DNA of 64,000 bases, from contig NZ_CP095741.1 in assembly GCF_023078475.1 (NCBI RefSeq), positions 3,720,001 through 3,784,000 on the forward strand, given 5' to 3'. The translations under genes and the position numbers were made by a program. The stretch comes from Luteibacter aegosomaticola (GTDB lineage Bacteria; Pseudomonadota; Gammaproteobacteria; Xanthomonadales; Rhodanobacteraceae). The notes beneath the pieces are model-generated. The model made no database searches, was not told the DNA's origin, and was given only the letters and a program-made list of their open reading frames with translations. Within the stretch, counting starts at the first letter, position 1. Each line of letters starts with the position of its first letter. Shown piece after piece: positions 16,725 to 26,602 of this stretch.

Positions 16725-16761
16725 TGACGCGTGACGTCATTACGTCACGCAAGCGCGTCAC
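16725..16761. promoter_or_regulatory. GTCA/TGAC inverted-repeat cluster upstream of fliL
   Basis: The core is a perfect inverted repeat: GCGTGACGT (16729-16737), a CATT spacer, and ACGTCACGC (16742-16750). A further TGAC lies at 16725 and a further GTCA at 16757. It is about 90-125 bp upstream of the fliL sigma-54 promoter and touches the fliK stop codon. Its position and half-sites match those at fliN, which suggests an enhancer for FleQ (inference). Confidence 0.55.
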
Positions 16762-17915
16762 GCCACTTCGTCGACCAGCCCGCGCGAGACGCGCGAGGTC
16801 GCGGCAGTCACCAGCGTGTCGCCCGAGCCGTCGGCATCGCCCGTCGAGCTACCGCCCTGCCCCTGGCCCTGGCTGCCGCCCTGCTGCTGCGCGTTGCCCT
16901 GGTTCACCTCGGCCTGGCCGAGGGAAAGGCCGTGATGGGCCAGCAGCGTGTCCAGGTTCGAAAGCGTCTGCTGCACGGCGTGCACGGCCGCCGGGTGCTG
17001 GGCCATGATCGCGACGTTCACCTTGCCGCCGTCCACGTTCACGCGCACATCCATGCTGCCAAGTTCTTCGGGGTGCAGCTTGATGCGCGCTTCCTTGACG
17101 TCACCGGCCGCCGAACTCATCCACGCGATCTGCTCGCCCAGTTCCTGGCTGAACTGCGGGGACGTTGCGGCCTGCGTTGCCTGAAGCTGCACAGGGCCGG
17201 TGAGCTGGTCCGGTGCCTGGGTGTGGGCAAGCGGCATCGGGCCAATGTTCGCGGGATCAACACCCTTGGTGTCGTCCTTTGTCGCGCCAGCGACCGCCCC
17301 CTCCGTGGCGAGGAGCGTTGCAAACGGCGAGGTACCCAGCTTCGCGGTGTCCGCCGTGCCAGTGGCCGTCGCGGCCGCGTTCGCCGTGAGGGCGTTCAGG
17401 CCATCCGGCTTCGCCGCGGCCGCGGCATCTGCCGCATCACCCTTGGCGCCGGTCAAGGCGGCCAGTGCGTCGGCACCCTTGCCCGTCACCGCATCTTTAA
17501 CGAGGCCAAGGCCCTTCGCCAAAGCCTGCGTCGCCGGGACCGGCACGCCGATGAGCGCAAGCATCGATGTGGCGAGCGAGGTGTCGTCACTATCCTTCTT
17601 GCTGTCGTCGTTCTTGTCGGCGTCGTCATCCTTGCTCGCCTTGGTATCGCTCTTCTTCGTATCCGACGAGCTCTTCGCCGACGTATCGGAGCTGCTATCG
17701 GAGGACGACTTCTTCGCCGAGGTATCGTGGTGCGAGTCGTCCGCCTTGTGCGTGTGCGCATCCGCGCGCGCGGCACCCAGGGCATGGTCAAAGCTCTTCT
17801 GCGGCGCCGACGTATCGGTGGCGCTGGACGACGACGCTGCCGAAGGCGCAGGCGCCGCCGCATGCGTGGTGGCCTGGGGGCGCGCGGCGTTGAGGAGAAG
17901 CGAGGCGTTGTTCAT
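16758..17915 (-). CDS. fliK: Flagellar hook-length control protein FliK
   Basis: FliK is the exported ruler that ends hook growth by acting on FlhB. The 385-residue protein has a variable N-terminal half with a striking Lys/Asp/Ser-rich stretch (about residues 55-110) and a conserved C-terminal domain (about 255-365): ELGEQIAWM, EARIKLHPEELGSMDVRVNVDGGKVNVAIMAQHPAAVHAVQ. The C-terminus is Gln/Gly-rich. The ATG at 17915 (MNNASLLLNAARP) is the natural start. It is the last gene of the fliEFGHIJK unit. Confidence 0.92.
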   Translation of the reverse strand: MNNASLLLNAARPQATTHAAAPAPSAASSSSATDTSAPQKSFDHALGAARADAHTHKADDSHHDTSAKKSSSDSSSDTSAKSSSDTKKSDTKASKDDDADKNDDSKKDSDDTSLATSMLALIGVPVPATQALAKGLGLVKDAVTGKGADALAALTGAKGDAADAAAAAKPDGLNALTANAAATATGTADTAKLGTSPFATLLATEGAVAGATKDDTKGVDPANIGPMPLAHTQAPDQLTGPVQLQATQAATSPQFSQELGEQIAWMSSAAGDVKEARIKLHPEELGSMDVRVNVDGGKVNVAIMAQHPAAVHAVQQTLSNLDTLLAHHGLSLGQAEVNQGNAQQQGGSQGQGQGGSSTGDADGSGDTLVTAATSRVSRGLVDEVA

Positions 17916-17973
17916 GCGTTTGGCTCGATAAGGTCGATCAGGGGGAGGCGTGGCGTGATGCACGGCATGCCTC

Positions 17974-18399
17974 TCACCGGGGATTGCGGCGATATTGGGA
18001 ACGTTCGTCGGCCTGTTCCTGCTCGCGACGGTCCTGCGATTTCCGTTCCTGCTCGCGATATTTGGTCGTCACCGAATCCAGCGCCTTGGCGCGGCCACGG
18101 GCTTCGCTCCAGTCGGTGCGCGCTCGCTCGAGGGCGCGCTCACGGCGCTGCACCTCGCCCAGCTGCTGCACGATCGCCATATCGATTTTCTGCAGGAACT
18201 GCTGGCGGTTAAGCAACTCGGCCACGCCGATGCCCGAAGGCATTTCCGCGTATTCATTGCGGTAACGGCGCAGCTCGACCAGCTGCTGCTCCGCGTCGGC
18301 CACGGCGCGCTGCTGGGTCGCCAGCATGCGCGTCGCCTCTTCCGCCTTCTCGGCGGCGAGGTTCACGACAGGCTGGAGGCGATCGGCGCGCGACGGCAT
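17974..18399 (-). CDS. fliJ: Flagellar export chaperone/coupling protein FliJ
   Basis: This 141-residue protein is predicted to be a long helical hairpin, rich in Arg, Glu and Gln (AEKAEEATRMLATQQRAVADAEQQLVELRRYRNEY). FliJ sits in the FliI hexamer and links it to FlhA. It follows fliI with a TGATG overlap, as expected for fliIJ. Sequence conservation in FliJ is weak, so the call rests on length, coiled-coil character and position. Confidence 0.9.
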   Translation of the reverse strand: MPSRADRLQPVVNLAAEKAEEATRMLATQQRAVADAEQQLVELRRYRNEYAEMPSGIGVAELLNRQQFLQKIDMAIVQQLGEVQRRERALERARTDWSEARGRAKALDSVTTKYREQERKSQDRREQEQADERSQYRRNPR

Positions 18400-19760
18400 C
18401 AGCCAGCCCTCGCGACGTCAGCCAGGCCGGCCTCGGCGTCATCGAGATTCACCGGCTCGTCAGTCTCCTGCTGGAGGAAGGCCGAGAGTTTCGGGTACAG
18501 CGCGATGGCCTCGTCGGTGCGGGGATCGCTCCCCTGCTTGTACGCACCCACGGCGATCAGGTCACGCTGCTGGCGGTACGCGGAATACACCTGGCGGAAG
18601 CGCTGCGCGGCCCGCATGTGGTCCTTGCTCACCACCGAGGGCATGACGCGGCTGATGGACGCTTCGATATCGATAGCCGGGTAGTGGCCGGCCTCGGCCA
18701 TATCGCGCGAAAGGACGATGTGGCCATCGAGGATGGCGCGCGCCGAGTCCGCAATGGGATCGTGGCGGTAGTCATCGCCCTCGGTCAGCACGGTGTAGAA
18801 CGCGGTAATCGAACCACGGCCTTCGGCATCGTTGCCTGCGCGCTCGACGAGCGCGGGCAGCATGGCAAACACGGACGGCGGATAACCCTTTGTCGCGGGC
18901 GGCTCGCCGATGGCCAGTGCGATCTCGCGCTGCGCCTGGGCATAACGGGTCAGCGAATCCATGAGCAACAGGACGCGCTTACCCTCATCACGAAAATGTT
19001 CTGCAACGGCGGTGGCCACCTGGGCGCCACGAAGGCGCGACAGCGGCGGTGCATCGGCGGGTGCAGCGATAACGACGGCACGACGACGCCCCTCTTCGCC
19101 CAGCGTATGGTCGACGAATTCCTTCACTTCGCGGCCGCGCTCGCCGATCAGCCCCACCACCACGACATCGGCATTGGTGAAGCGGGTCATCATGCCCATG
19201 AGCGTGGATTTACCCACGCCGGAGCCGGCGAACAGGCCGATACGCTGGCCACGGCCCACGGTGAGCAGGGAGTTGATCGCGCGCACGCCGGTATCAAGCG
19301 GCGTATCGATCGGCTGGCGCAGCATCGGGTTGATCGGCTCGCGGCGCAGGGGCGCACGCTCGCGCGTGAGCAGCGGACCCATGCCGTCAAGCGGCACGCC
19401 ATCGGGGCCGATCACGCGGCCAAGCAGCGAATCGCCTACGGGTATGCCAGACACCGACGCCACAGGGGTCACCCGCGCATTGGGCAGCACACCGTGCATT
19501 TCACCGGTCGGCATGAGCAGCAGGCGGCCATCGGAGAAGCCGACCACTTCGGTTTCCAGTTGCTTGCCATCGGCGCCGGCCACCATGCAGCGCGAGCCGA
19601 CCGGGGCTTCGCAGCCCACGGCTTCCAGGGTCAGCCCGACGACGCGGCGCAGCTTGCCTTCGGCCTGCAACGGGCGGACGCGCTCGACATTGGCGCGCTG
19701 CGCGGCCAGCGAATCACGCCAGTGCGCGGTGCGGTCTGCCTTGTGCGACTCGGCGCTCAC
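18399..19760 (-). CDS. fliI: Flagellum-specific ATPase FliI
   Basis: FliI energises export at the base of the flagellum. The 453-residue protein is related to F1-beta: Walker [10 protein letters not shown] (178-186), Walker [28 protein letters not shown], and an Arg-rich C-terminus typical of T3SS ATPases. The N-terminal beta-barrel is present. The start overlaps the fliH stop by 4 bp, and fliJ follows directly. Confidence 0.97.
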   Translation of the reverse strand: MSAESHKADRTAHWRDSLAAQRANVERVRPLQAEGKLRRVVGLTLEAVGCEAPVGSRCMVAGADGKQLETEVVGFSDGRLLLMPTGEMHGVLPNARVTPVASVSGIPVGDSLLGRVIGPDGVPLDGMGPLLTRERAPLRREPINPMLRQPIDTPLDTGVRAINSLLTVGRGQRIGLFAGSGVGKSTLMGMMTRFTNADVVVVGLIGERGREVKEFVDHTLGEEGRRRAVVIAAPADAPPLSRLRGAQVATAVAEHFRDEGKRVLLLMDSLTRYAQAQREIALAIGEPPATKGYPPSVFAMLPALVERAGNDAEGRGSITAFYTVLTEGDDYRHDPIADSARAILDGHIVLSRDMAEAGHYPAIDIEASISRVMPSVVSKDHMRAAQRFRQVYSAYRQQRDLIAVGAYKQGSDPRTDEAIALYPKLSAFLQQETDEPVNLDDAEAGLADVARAG

Positions 19761-20446
19761 GGCGCCAGGGACTCGTCAGTGCCGCTCGCGCTACCGGCAT
19801 CGTCAACGTCGTCGATGAGCGGTGCGGCGAGCACGCTATCGATAACAGACGTCAGGCGCGTGCGTACACGTGCGTCGAGGCGCGAATGCTCGCTCTCGAG
19901 GCGCACATCGCCGCGCTCAAGCGCGGCGTCGTCAAGGATGGAACCCTCGTGATCGACGGACGACCGGTGCTCGCGAACGAGCGCGGCGTCCGCCGGGTTC
20001 AGGTGAATTTTCAGATGGCGCGAGCCGGCCGGCAGCACATCGACCGCCTGGTGCACGACATCAAGAATCTTTTCCGGGCGCGTGGCGATCTCATAGCCAA
20101 GCACGCGTTCGGCGATCAGCGTGGCGAGAGCGGCGAGATCACCGGCCACCTCGCTGTCCAGATCCGCGAACGGGCGTTCCACGGCAGCCATCAAGGCCTC
20201 GAGACGGGCGACCTGCGCCGCCAGCTCGCGCTTGGCCATGGCCCGGCCTTCGTTGAGACCCGCATTGAAGCCCTCTTCGCGCGCCTGGCGCTCGATCGCT
20301 TCGATCTCCGCCACGGTCGGGCGGTGCGGGCCTTCGTCTTCCTCGACCTCTTCCACGTGATGCACCGGGGAACCGCCGACGATGGGCAGTTCCCAGCGCT
20401 CGAATTGGTCGACCCGTTCGCGGGAAAGAATGGAAGTAAGGCTCAT
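19757..20446 (-). CDS. fliH: Flagellar assembly protein FliH
   Basis: FliH is the negative regulator and tether of FliI. The 229-residue protein has an acidic N-terminal part, a helical GxxxG-like stretch ([32 protein letters not shown]), and a C-terminal domain with [37 protein letters not shown], matching FliH/YscL. It overlaps fliG by 1 bp and fliI by 4 bp. Confidence 0.94.
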   Translation of the reverse strand: MSLTSILSRERVDQFERWELPIVGGSPVHHVEEVEEDEGPHRPTVAEIEAIERQAREEGFNAGLNEGRAMAKRELAAQVARLEALMAAVERPFADLDSEVAGDLAALATLIAERVLGYEIATRPEKILDVVHQAVDVLPAGSRHLKIHLNPADAALVREHRSSVDHEGSILDDAALERGDVRLESEHSRLDARVRTRLTSVIDSVLAAPLIDDVDDAGSASGTDESLAP

Positions 20447-21456
20447 CAGACGAACTCTTCCCCGCCGCCGGCGAGATTGATCTGCCCCGCGTCAGCCAGG
20501 CGGCGCGCGGTAGCAAGCACTTCCTTCTGCGCCGCATCCACTTCGGACAGGCGTACCGGGCCCTTCACTTCCAGGTCGTCGCGCAGCATATCGGCGGCGC
20601 GCTTGGACATGTTGGCGAAAATCTTTTCGCGGATGGCCGCGTCGGCGCCCTTCAGCGCGGTGATGAGGCGTGCCGACGGCACTTCGCGCAGCAGGACCTG
20701 CATGCTGCGGTCATCGAGCTCGGCCAGGTCGTCGAACACGAACATGAGTTCTTCGATACGATCGCCCAGGCCCGTATCAATGCCACGGATGGAGCTCATC
20801 AGCTCGGCCTCGCGCGAGGTTTCCATCGCATTGAGGATGTCGGCAGCGGCCTTCAGGCCGCCCACCGTCGCCGACTTCAGCTTGTTGGAGTTGCCGGAGA
20901 ACTGGCGCTCCATGATTTCATCGAGTTCGTTCAGCGCATGCGGCTGCACGCCATCGAGCGTGGCAATACGCATCACCACGTCGCTGCGCGTGCGCGCCGG
21001 CAGGTAGCCGATCACTTCGGCGGCCTGGTCCGGCTCGAGATGGGCCAGAACCAGCGCGATGATCTGCGGGTGTTCCTGGCTGATCATTTCCGCGATGGCG
21101 CGGCTTTCCATCCACTTGAGCGATTCCAGGCCCTTGCTGCTGCGGCCCAGGAGGATACGGTCGATAAGACCGCCTGCCTTGTTCTCGCCCAGCGCGTTGA
21201 CCAGGATGCGGCGGATGTAGTCCTCGGTGCCGACGCCGATGGCCGTGTGCTGGCCCACGTCGTCCTGCAGCTTGGTGAGGACAACTTCCACCTGCTCCTT
21301 CGAGACATTCTTCAGCTGTGCCATGGCGGTACCCACCGCCTGCACATCGCGCGCACCGAGGTGCTTGAGGATCGAGGCGGCGTCTTCTTCACCCAGCGTG
21401 AGGAGGAGAATCGCGGCCTTTTGCGCGCCCGTCAGGGCTTCTTTATCAGCCGCCAT
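20446..21456 (-). CDS. fliG: Flagellar motor switch protein FliG
   Basis: FliG is the torque-generating ring of the C-ring. The 336-residue protein has three armadillo-like domains. The middle domain carries EHPQIIALVLAHLEPDQAAEVIGYLP (EHPQ motif), and the C-terminal domain has the charged stator-contact helix LMFVFDDLAELDDRSMQVLLREV. It overlaps the end of fliF by 11 bp, so the two rings are probably made together. Confidence 0.97.
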   Translation of the reverse strand: MAADKEALTGAQKAAILLLTLGEEDAASILKHLGARDVQAVGTAMAQLKNVSKEQVEVVLTKLQDDVGQHTAIGVGTEDYIRRILVNALGENKAGGLIDRILLGRSSKGLESLKWMESRAIAEMISQEHPQIIALVLAHLEPDQAAEVIGYLPARTRSDVVMRIATLDGVQPHALNELDEIMERQFSGNSNKLKSATVGGLKAAADILNAMETSREAELMSSIRGIDTGLGDRIEELMFVFDDLAELDDRSMQVLLREVPSARLITALKGADAAIREKIFANMSKRAADMLRDDLEVKGPVRLSEVDAAQKEVLATARRLADAGQINLAGGGEEFV

Positions 21457-23161
21457 CGTCGGATACCCAGCTCTTCACGACCTGTGCTACCTGCTTCGGA
21501 TTCTCGGCCGCCATCCGCTTGGCAAGGCCGACCTTCTGTTCGTATGCCAGCAGCGCGGGTGCGCCGAGCTGGACCTGGGACGCCGTGGTCGCACGATCCG
21601 GCGTCATATCGTCGTCATCGACCATCACCGAGACGGTGGGCATCGGACCAGCGAGGGCCATGCCCTGCTCCATCGATGTCGCCGGCTTGAGCAGGCTCTT
21701 CAGCATCGGACGCAGCACGAAGAAGCCGACGATCAGTGCCACCATCACACCGAGGCCCTGCTTGATCAGGTCGAGCATGCCCGGGCGCTCCCAGAAGGCG
21801 GGGCTCTGCGGGGCGTCGTCGGCGGTGATGCCGTGGAACGGTTCGTTGATGACGCTGACGCTGTCACCACGCTCGGCGCTGAAGCCCACCGCGTTCTTGG
21901 TGAGTTCCGTCAGGCGGGTCAGCTCTTCCGGGGTAAACGGAACGCTCTTGGTCTTGCCGTCCTTGTCAGCCACGGTCTTGTTATCGACCACCACGGCCAC
22001 GGTCAGGCGCGCGACCTTGCCGGCCGGGTCGGTGACATGGCTGACGGTGCGGTCGAGCTCGTAATTGCGCGTCGCGCTCTCGGTCTTCTGGCTCGGATTC
22101 TGCGCGGTCTGCGTCGAAGCCGCCTGGCCCGGCGTAGCTGGCTTGCCTGCCGCAGGATTCGCGGCGGTCGGGTTGCCACCCGCGTTCGGCGGCTGGTTGC
22201 TCAGCGCGCCCGGGACACCGCCATTGCTGGCCGGATCCGTGCGGGTATCGCTGCTGGTCTGCTCGCTGCGCAGGGCCGGATTGTCGTGGTTGAAGGTTTC
22301 GCTGGCCTTCTCCGTCGAGGAGAAGTCGAGGTCGGCGAACACCTGCGCACGGACCTTGCCGGCGCCGACGAGCGGTGCCAGCAGGTCTTCGACACGCTGG
22401 GTGTACGTCGCTTCGATGCGGTTGGAGAGGCGCAGGCGGTTGTCGCCAATGGCGGCTGCGCTATCCGGATCGTTCTGCGTCAGAAGATTGCCGCCCTGGT
22501 CGATGACCGAGACATTGCGCGTATCGAGTTCCGGCACGCTCGCCGCGACGAGGTGGACGATAGCGGCGACCTGACCCTGGTCGAGCTGGCGGCCCGGGTA
22601 CAACGTGATCACCACCGACGCGCTGGCCGGCTTGTTGTCGCGAATGAAGGCCGACGGCTTCGGCAGCGCAAGATGGACGCGCGCGGCGCGCACCGACTGC
22701 AGCCCGGCGATCGTGTTACCAAGATCTGCTTCGAGCGCCGACTGGTAGTGCGAGCGCTCGGCCATGTCACTCATACCGAACGGCGAATCGGACTGCGGCT
22801 GCGCGTTGGCCGTGCCCTGCGGCAGGCCCTGGCCAGCGAGCTTGAGGCGTACGGCAGCCACGTCGGCGACCGGCACGAAGATGGAGCTGCCATCGGTGCT
22901 GAGCGTGTACGGCTCGTTCTGCGTCTGCAGCGCCTGGGTGACGGCGGCGGCATCCTTCTGCTCGAGGCCGCCGTAAAGCAGGCCGTAGTTCGGTGCGCGC
23001 GACCACATGACCGCGGCGATACCGATGGCGACAGCGCCCGCAATACCGGCCAGCATGAAGAGCTGGCGCGCGGCGGGCGTCTGCGCAAGCGACTTCAGCG
23101 AGTGCATGCGCGATGCCGGGCTATCCGTGGTGGCGACGCCGTTATCAGCCATGGTGGGCAT
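21446..23161 (-). CDS. fliF: Flagellar MS-ring protein FliF
   Basis: FliF builds the membrane MS-ring that nucleates the basal body. The 571-residue protein has two membrane helices (about 32-52 and 440-460), a periplasmic secretin-like region (YGLLYGGLEQKDAAAVTQAL; ARVHLALPKPSAFIRD) and a cytoplasmic FliG-binding tail ending VAQVVKSWVSDDGG. An Ala/Pro/Gln-rich insert lies near residues 310-355. The ATG at 23161 has an AGGA just upstream; ATG at 23152 (MADNG) is an alternative. Confidence 0.96.
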   Translation of the reverse strand: MPTMADNGVATTDSPASRMHSLKSLAQTPAARQLFMLAGIAGAVAIGIAAVMWSRAPNYGLLYGGLEQKDAAAVTQALQTQNEPYTLSTDGSSIFVPVADVAAVRLKLAGQGLPQGTANAQPQSDSPFGMSDMAERSHYQSALEADLGNTIAGLQSVRAARVHLALPKPSAFIRDNKPASASVVITLYPGRQLDQGQVAAIVHLVAASVPELDTRNVSVIDQGGNLLTQNDPDSAAAIGDNRLRLSNRIEATYTQRVEDLLAPLVGAGKVRAQVFADLDFSSTEKASETFNHDNPALRSEQTSSDTRTDPASNGGVPGALSNQPPNAGGNPTAANPAAGKPATPGQAASTQTAQNPSQKTESATRNYELDRTVSHVTDPAGKVARLTVAVVVDNKTVADKDGKTKSVPFTPEELTRLTELTKNAVGFSAERGDSVSVINEPFHGITADDAPQSPAFWERPGMLDLIKQGLGVMVALIVGFFVLRPMLKSLLKPATSMEQGMALAGPMPTVSVMVDDDDMTPDRATTASQVQLGAPALLAYEQKVGLAKRMAAENPKQVAQVVKSWVSDDGG

Positions 23162-23188
23162 TCAATCCTGGGGTGCGTGGCACGCCGG

Positions 23189-23518
23189 TTAAACCGACAT
23201 GTTCATGATTTCTTTGTAGGCATCGACCATCTTGTTGCGCACTTCGGTCATGCCGCGAAACGCGAGGTCGGCTTTCTGGCCCTGGATCATCACCTGGGCA
23301 AGATCGACACCCGGATCGCCGCGCTCGAATGCGCTAGATAGCTGGCCGGCCTTCTGCTGTGTTTCGTTGACACCGTCGATGGACTGCTTGAGCAGGTCAC
23401 CGAACGAGCCCTTCTGGGCGGGAGCGGTTTCGCCCACGCCGCGGATAGCGGGCATTTCGGTCTGCGCACTGATACGGCGCATCTGGAGCAGGAGGCTGTT
23501 GACGTCGATCGTGGTCAT
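23189..23518 (-). CDS. fliE: Flagellar hook-basal body protein FliE
   Basis: FliE joins the MS-ring to the rod. The 109-residue protein has the typical C-terminal half: FGDLLKQSIDGVNETQQKAGQLSSAFERGDPGVDLAQVMIQGQKADLAFRGMTEVRNKMVDAYKEIMNMSV. It starts the fliEFGHIJK unit, just downstream of fleQ, with a sigma-54-like element in between. Confidence 0.95.
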   Translation of the reverse strand: MTTIDVNSLLLQMRRISAQTEMPAIRGVGETAPAQKGSFGDLLKQSIDGVNETQQKAGQLSSAFERGDPGVDLAQVMIQGQKADLAFRGMTEVRNKMVDAYKEIMNMSV

Positions 23519-23557
23519 GACGGTTTTCCAACGCGTAATCGTCTTACCGACACTTCA

Positions 23558-23573
23558 AGCACGACCCATGCCA
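23558..23573 (-). promoter_or_regulatory. Sigma-54 promoter of the fliE operon
   Basis: On the minus strand this reads TGGCATGGGTCGTGCT. GG-N10-GC spacing is exact and TGGCA is intact, but the -12 element is GTGC instead of TTGC, so it is weaker than the fliL and fliN promoters. It lies in the 69-bp gap between fleQ and fliE, about 40 nt before the fliE start. Confidence 0.7.
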
Positions 23574-23587
23574 ACACGTGGAATGGA

Positions 23588-25003
<1,416 letters not shown>

Positions 25004-25153
25004 CGGGATATACCTCGCATAGAGAAGGATCGAAGGCCCCACGACGAGTCCGTGTTGGAATCCCGTCGCCTTCGTTGCAAGGTATCAATCAAGGAGCGTG
25101 CCAACGTCGGAAAACCGACGGGAGATGCCTGAAATCCGTGTCAGGGAACGCAG

Positions 25154-25171
25154 TTTGCCCGTGTAGGCAAA
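25154..25171. promoter_or_regulatory. Inverted repeat in the fleQ leader region
   Basis: TTTGCC (25154-25159), six bases, then GGCAAA (25166-25171) form a perfect inverted repeat about 150 bp upstream of the fleQ start. It could be an operator or a small hairpin; nothing identifies the binding protein. Confidence 0.35.
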
Positions 25172-25213
25172 ACCTTTTCGGCAGTAGGTGAAAACACGTA
25201 AGTGAGCACCAGC

Positions 25214-25285
25214 GTCAACCGTGACGACACGCGTCACGAATGTGACGCAGGAAGACACGCGACGTTCTTACGTCACGTGACGTAA
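25214..25285. promoter_or_regulatory. GTCA/TGAC operator cluster upstream of fleQ
   Basis: Three inverted pairs are visible: GTCA-N4-TGAC (25214-25225), GTCA-N6-TGAC (25233-25246) and, within the perfect 18-bp palindrome TTACGTCACGTGACGTAA (25268-25285), GTCA-CG-TGAC. The N6 pair has the architecture of the FleQ box known in Pseudomonas aeruginosa (GTCAATNNATTGAC). The cluster lies 210-280 bp upstream of fleQ and just after the PilZ gene, so autoregulation of fleQ is a reasonable inference. Confidence 0.55.
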
Positions 25286-25289
25286 AAGG

Positions 25290-25850
25290 TCACCCTTGGG
25301 TCGCGTGGGCGCGGGCCTCGGCCACCTGACGGCGATGCTGCCGAAAAACCAGCCTTTCTATCTCGTCACGGACCGGCTCGGAGAGGCCCTCGAAGGCCAC
25401 GAAACCCTTGCCGTCCATAGGCCCGGGCTGGCGGATACCTGGCAATTCGAGGGGGAGCGCACGGACGACGTCGAAGTGCAGTTTCAGCAGAACCGGCTGG
25501 CCAATCGGCGGCAGGCCATCCCAGGGGAGCACGGCCCCCAGGGCGTTGAAGCGCAAGGAAATACGGGGCGGCAGGGCCGCCTGCGGCAACAACAAGCGAT
25601 TCACGATCTCCATCAGGACGTTGAGCTTGGCATCCAGACGGGCCACTTCCTGGCTGAGGGCGTTGTCGTCCTCGCCCGTATCGACGCGGCGGTCCATCAG
25701 GGCAGCGACGGCGACGAGCACATTGGCATTGCGGTCATTGACCGAGGCGAGCGCGGCGGAGGCCAGGCGCTCGCCGCCTTCACAGGTGGCGTGGAATCGG
25801 GCGTCCCAGGTGACACGCTCCGAAAAGGCGTTCCATGTTGCTTCGCTCAT
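25290..25850 (-). CDS. PilZ-like c-di-GMP receptor protein of the flagellar cluster
   Basis: This 186-residue protein is placed last in the fliD-fliS-fliT unit. A central heptad-rich helix (EVARLDAKLNVLMEIVNRLLLP) is followed by a beta-rich part (PPRISLRFNALGAVLPWDGLPPIGQPVLLKLHFD). This arrangement resembles the atypical tetrameric PilZ proteins (tPilZ) described from Xanthomonas flagellar loci. The canonical RxxxR and D/NxSxxG ligand motifs are not evident, so c-di-GMP binding is uncertain. The ATG at 25850 (MSEATWNAF) is chosen; the in-frame extension upstream runs into fliT. Confidence 0.65.
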   Translation of the reverse strand: MSEATWNAFSERVTWDARFHATCEGGERLASAALASVNDRNANVLVAVAALMDRRVDTGEDDNALSQEVARLDAKLNVLMEIVNRLLLPQAALPPRISLRFNALGAVLPWDGLPPIGQPVLLKLHFDVVRALPLELPGIRQPGPMDGKGFVAFEGLSEPVRDEIERLVFRQHRRQVAEARAHATQG

Positions 25851-25872
25851 GGGCCTGCCACCATTGAGGAGA

Positions 25873-26169
25873 TCAGAACGAAGTATACGCAGCGACTGCC
25901 TTGCGGACGCGGCGGGAGGCATCCCAGGCCACGGCCGATTCATCACGGGCGGCCGAAACCAGGTCCTTGATGAGGTTATCGATGAGCATGATCGACTTCA
26001 GCGACTCAAGAGTCTCCGGCGCGGGGCGCATGGTTCCGGCGTACAGCACCGGCTCGCGCTCGGCGGCAAGGCCAGTCAGGTCATCCCAGCGGCCGTCCAC
26101 CGCCGCGGCATGCATGGCTTCGGTCAGGCTCATGACCTGGTTGAGGTCGCAGAACGGGCCGGCGCTCAC
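25873..26169 (-). CDS. fliT: FliT-like flagellar chaperone
   Basis: This 98-residue, mostly helical protein directly follows fliS with a GTGA overlap and a GTG start. Its position after fliD-fliS and its size match FliT, the chaperone of the FliD cap protein. Conserved-looking features are the helix MSLTEAMHAAAVDGRWDDLTGLAAEREPVL and the C-terminal SLKSIMLIDNLIKDLV. FliT sequences are poorly conserved, so the symbol rests mainly on context. Confidence 0.75.
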   Translation of the reverse strand: MSAGPFCDLNQVMSLTEAMHAAAVDGRWDDLTGLAAEREPVLYAGTMRPAPETLESLKSIMLIDNLIKDLVSAARDESAVAWDASRRVRKAVAAYTSF

Positions 26170-26582
26170 GCGCCCGCCCCTGCCACCTGGCGGGATTCCA
26201 CCGGGATGGCGACCCAGCTGTCGCGGATCTGGCCGAGCAGCCCGGCCACTTCTTCCAGGGCCTCGGTGTCGGCATTGAGGTTGGCGTGGAGGAGACGGCG
26301 GTTCATGTAGTCGTACAAGGCCTCGAGGCGCCCCACCAGCGGGCCCTCCACCTCGTGGTTCAGACTGTCCTGCAGGCCACCAATGATATTGATGGCCTTG
26401 GAGATGGCTTCACCGCGCGAGGCGATGTTGCCGGTGGCAATACACGCCACCGCCAGGCGGATGCGCTCGAGCGCCCCGTCCATGAGGAGAGTGATGAGCC
26501 CGTGCGGGTCGGCCTGCTCGAGACCACCGCCGGTGCGGATCTGCTGGTACGCGCCAGCGCCCTGGGAATAACCAAGTGCCAT
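26166..26582 (-). CDS. fliS: Flagellin export chaperone FliS
   Basis: FliS binds the C-terminal helix of flagellin and stops early polymerisation. The 138-residue helical protein has the family features YQQIRTGGGLEQADPHGLITLLMDGALERI near the start and LEALYDYMNRRLLHANLNAD in the middle. It lies 20 bp after fliD and overlaps fliT. Confidence 0.96.
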   Translation of the reverse strand: MALGYSQGAGAYQQIRTGGGLEQADPHGLITLLMDGALERIRLAVACIATGNIASRGEAISKAINIIGGLQDSLNHEVEGPLVGRLEALYDYMNRRLLHANLNADTEALEEVAGLLGQIRDSWVAIPVESRQVAGAGA

Positions 26583-26602
26583 GTCTGTCGTCCTGTCCGC
26601 CG

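Noticed and set aside
21227..23341. Plus-strand frame of 704 codons opposite fliF
   Set aside because: Antisense shadow; fliF and fliG on the other strand are complete and overlapping in an operon.
25233..25246. CRP/Clp-type site upstream of fleQ
   Set aside because: The half-sites are arranged as GTCA-N6-TGAC, the inverse of the TGTGA-N6-TCACA order needed for CRP-family binding.
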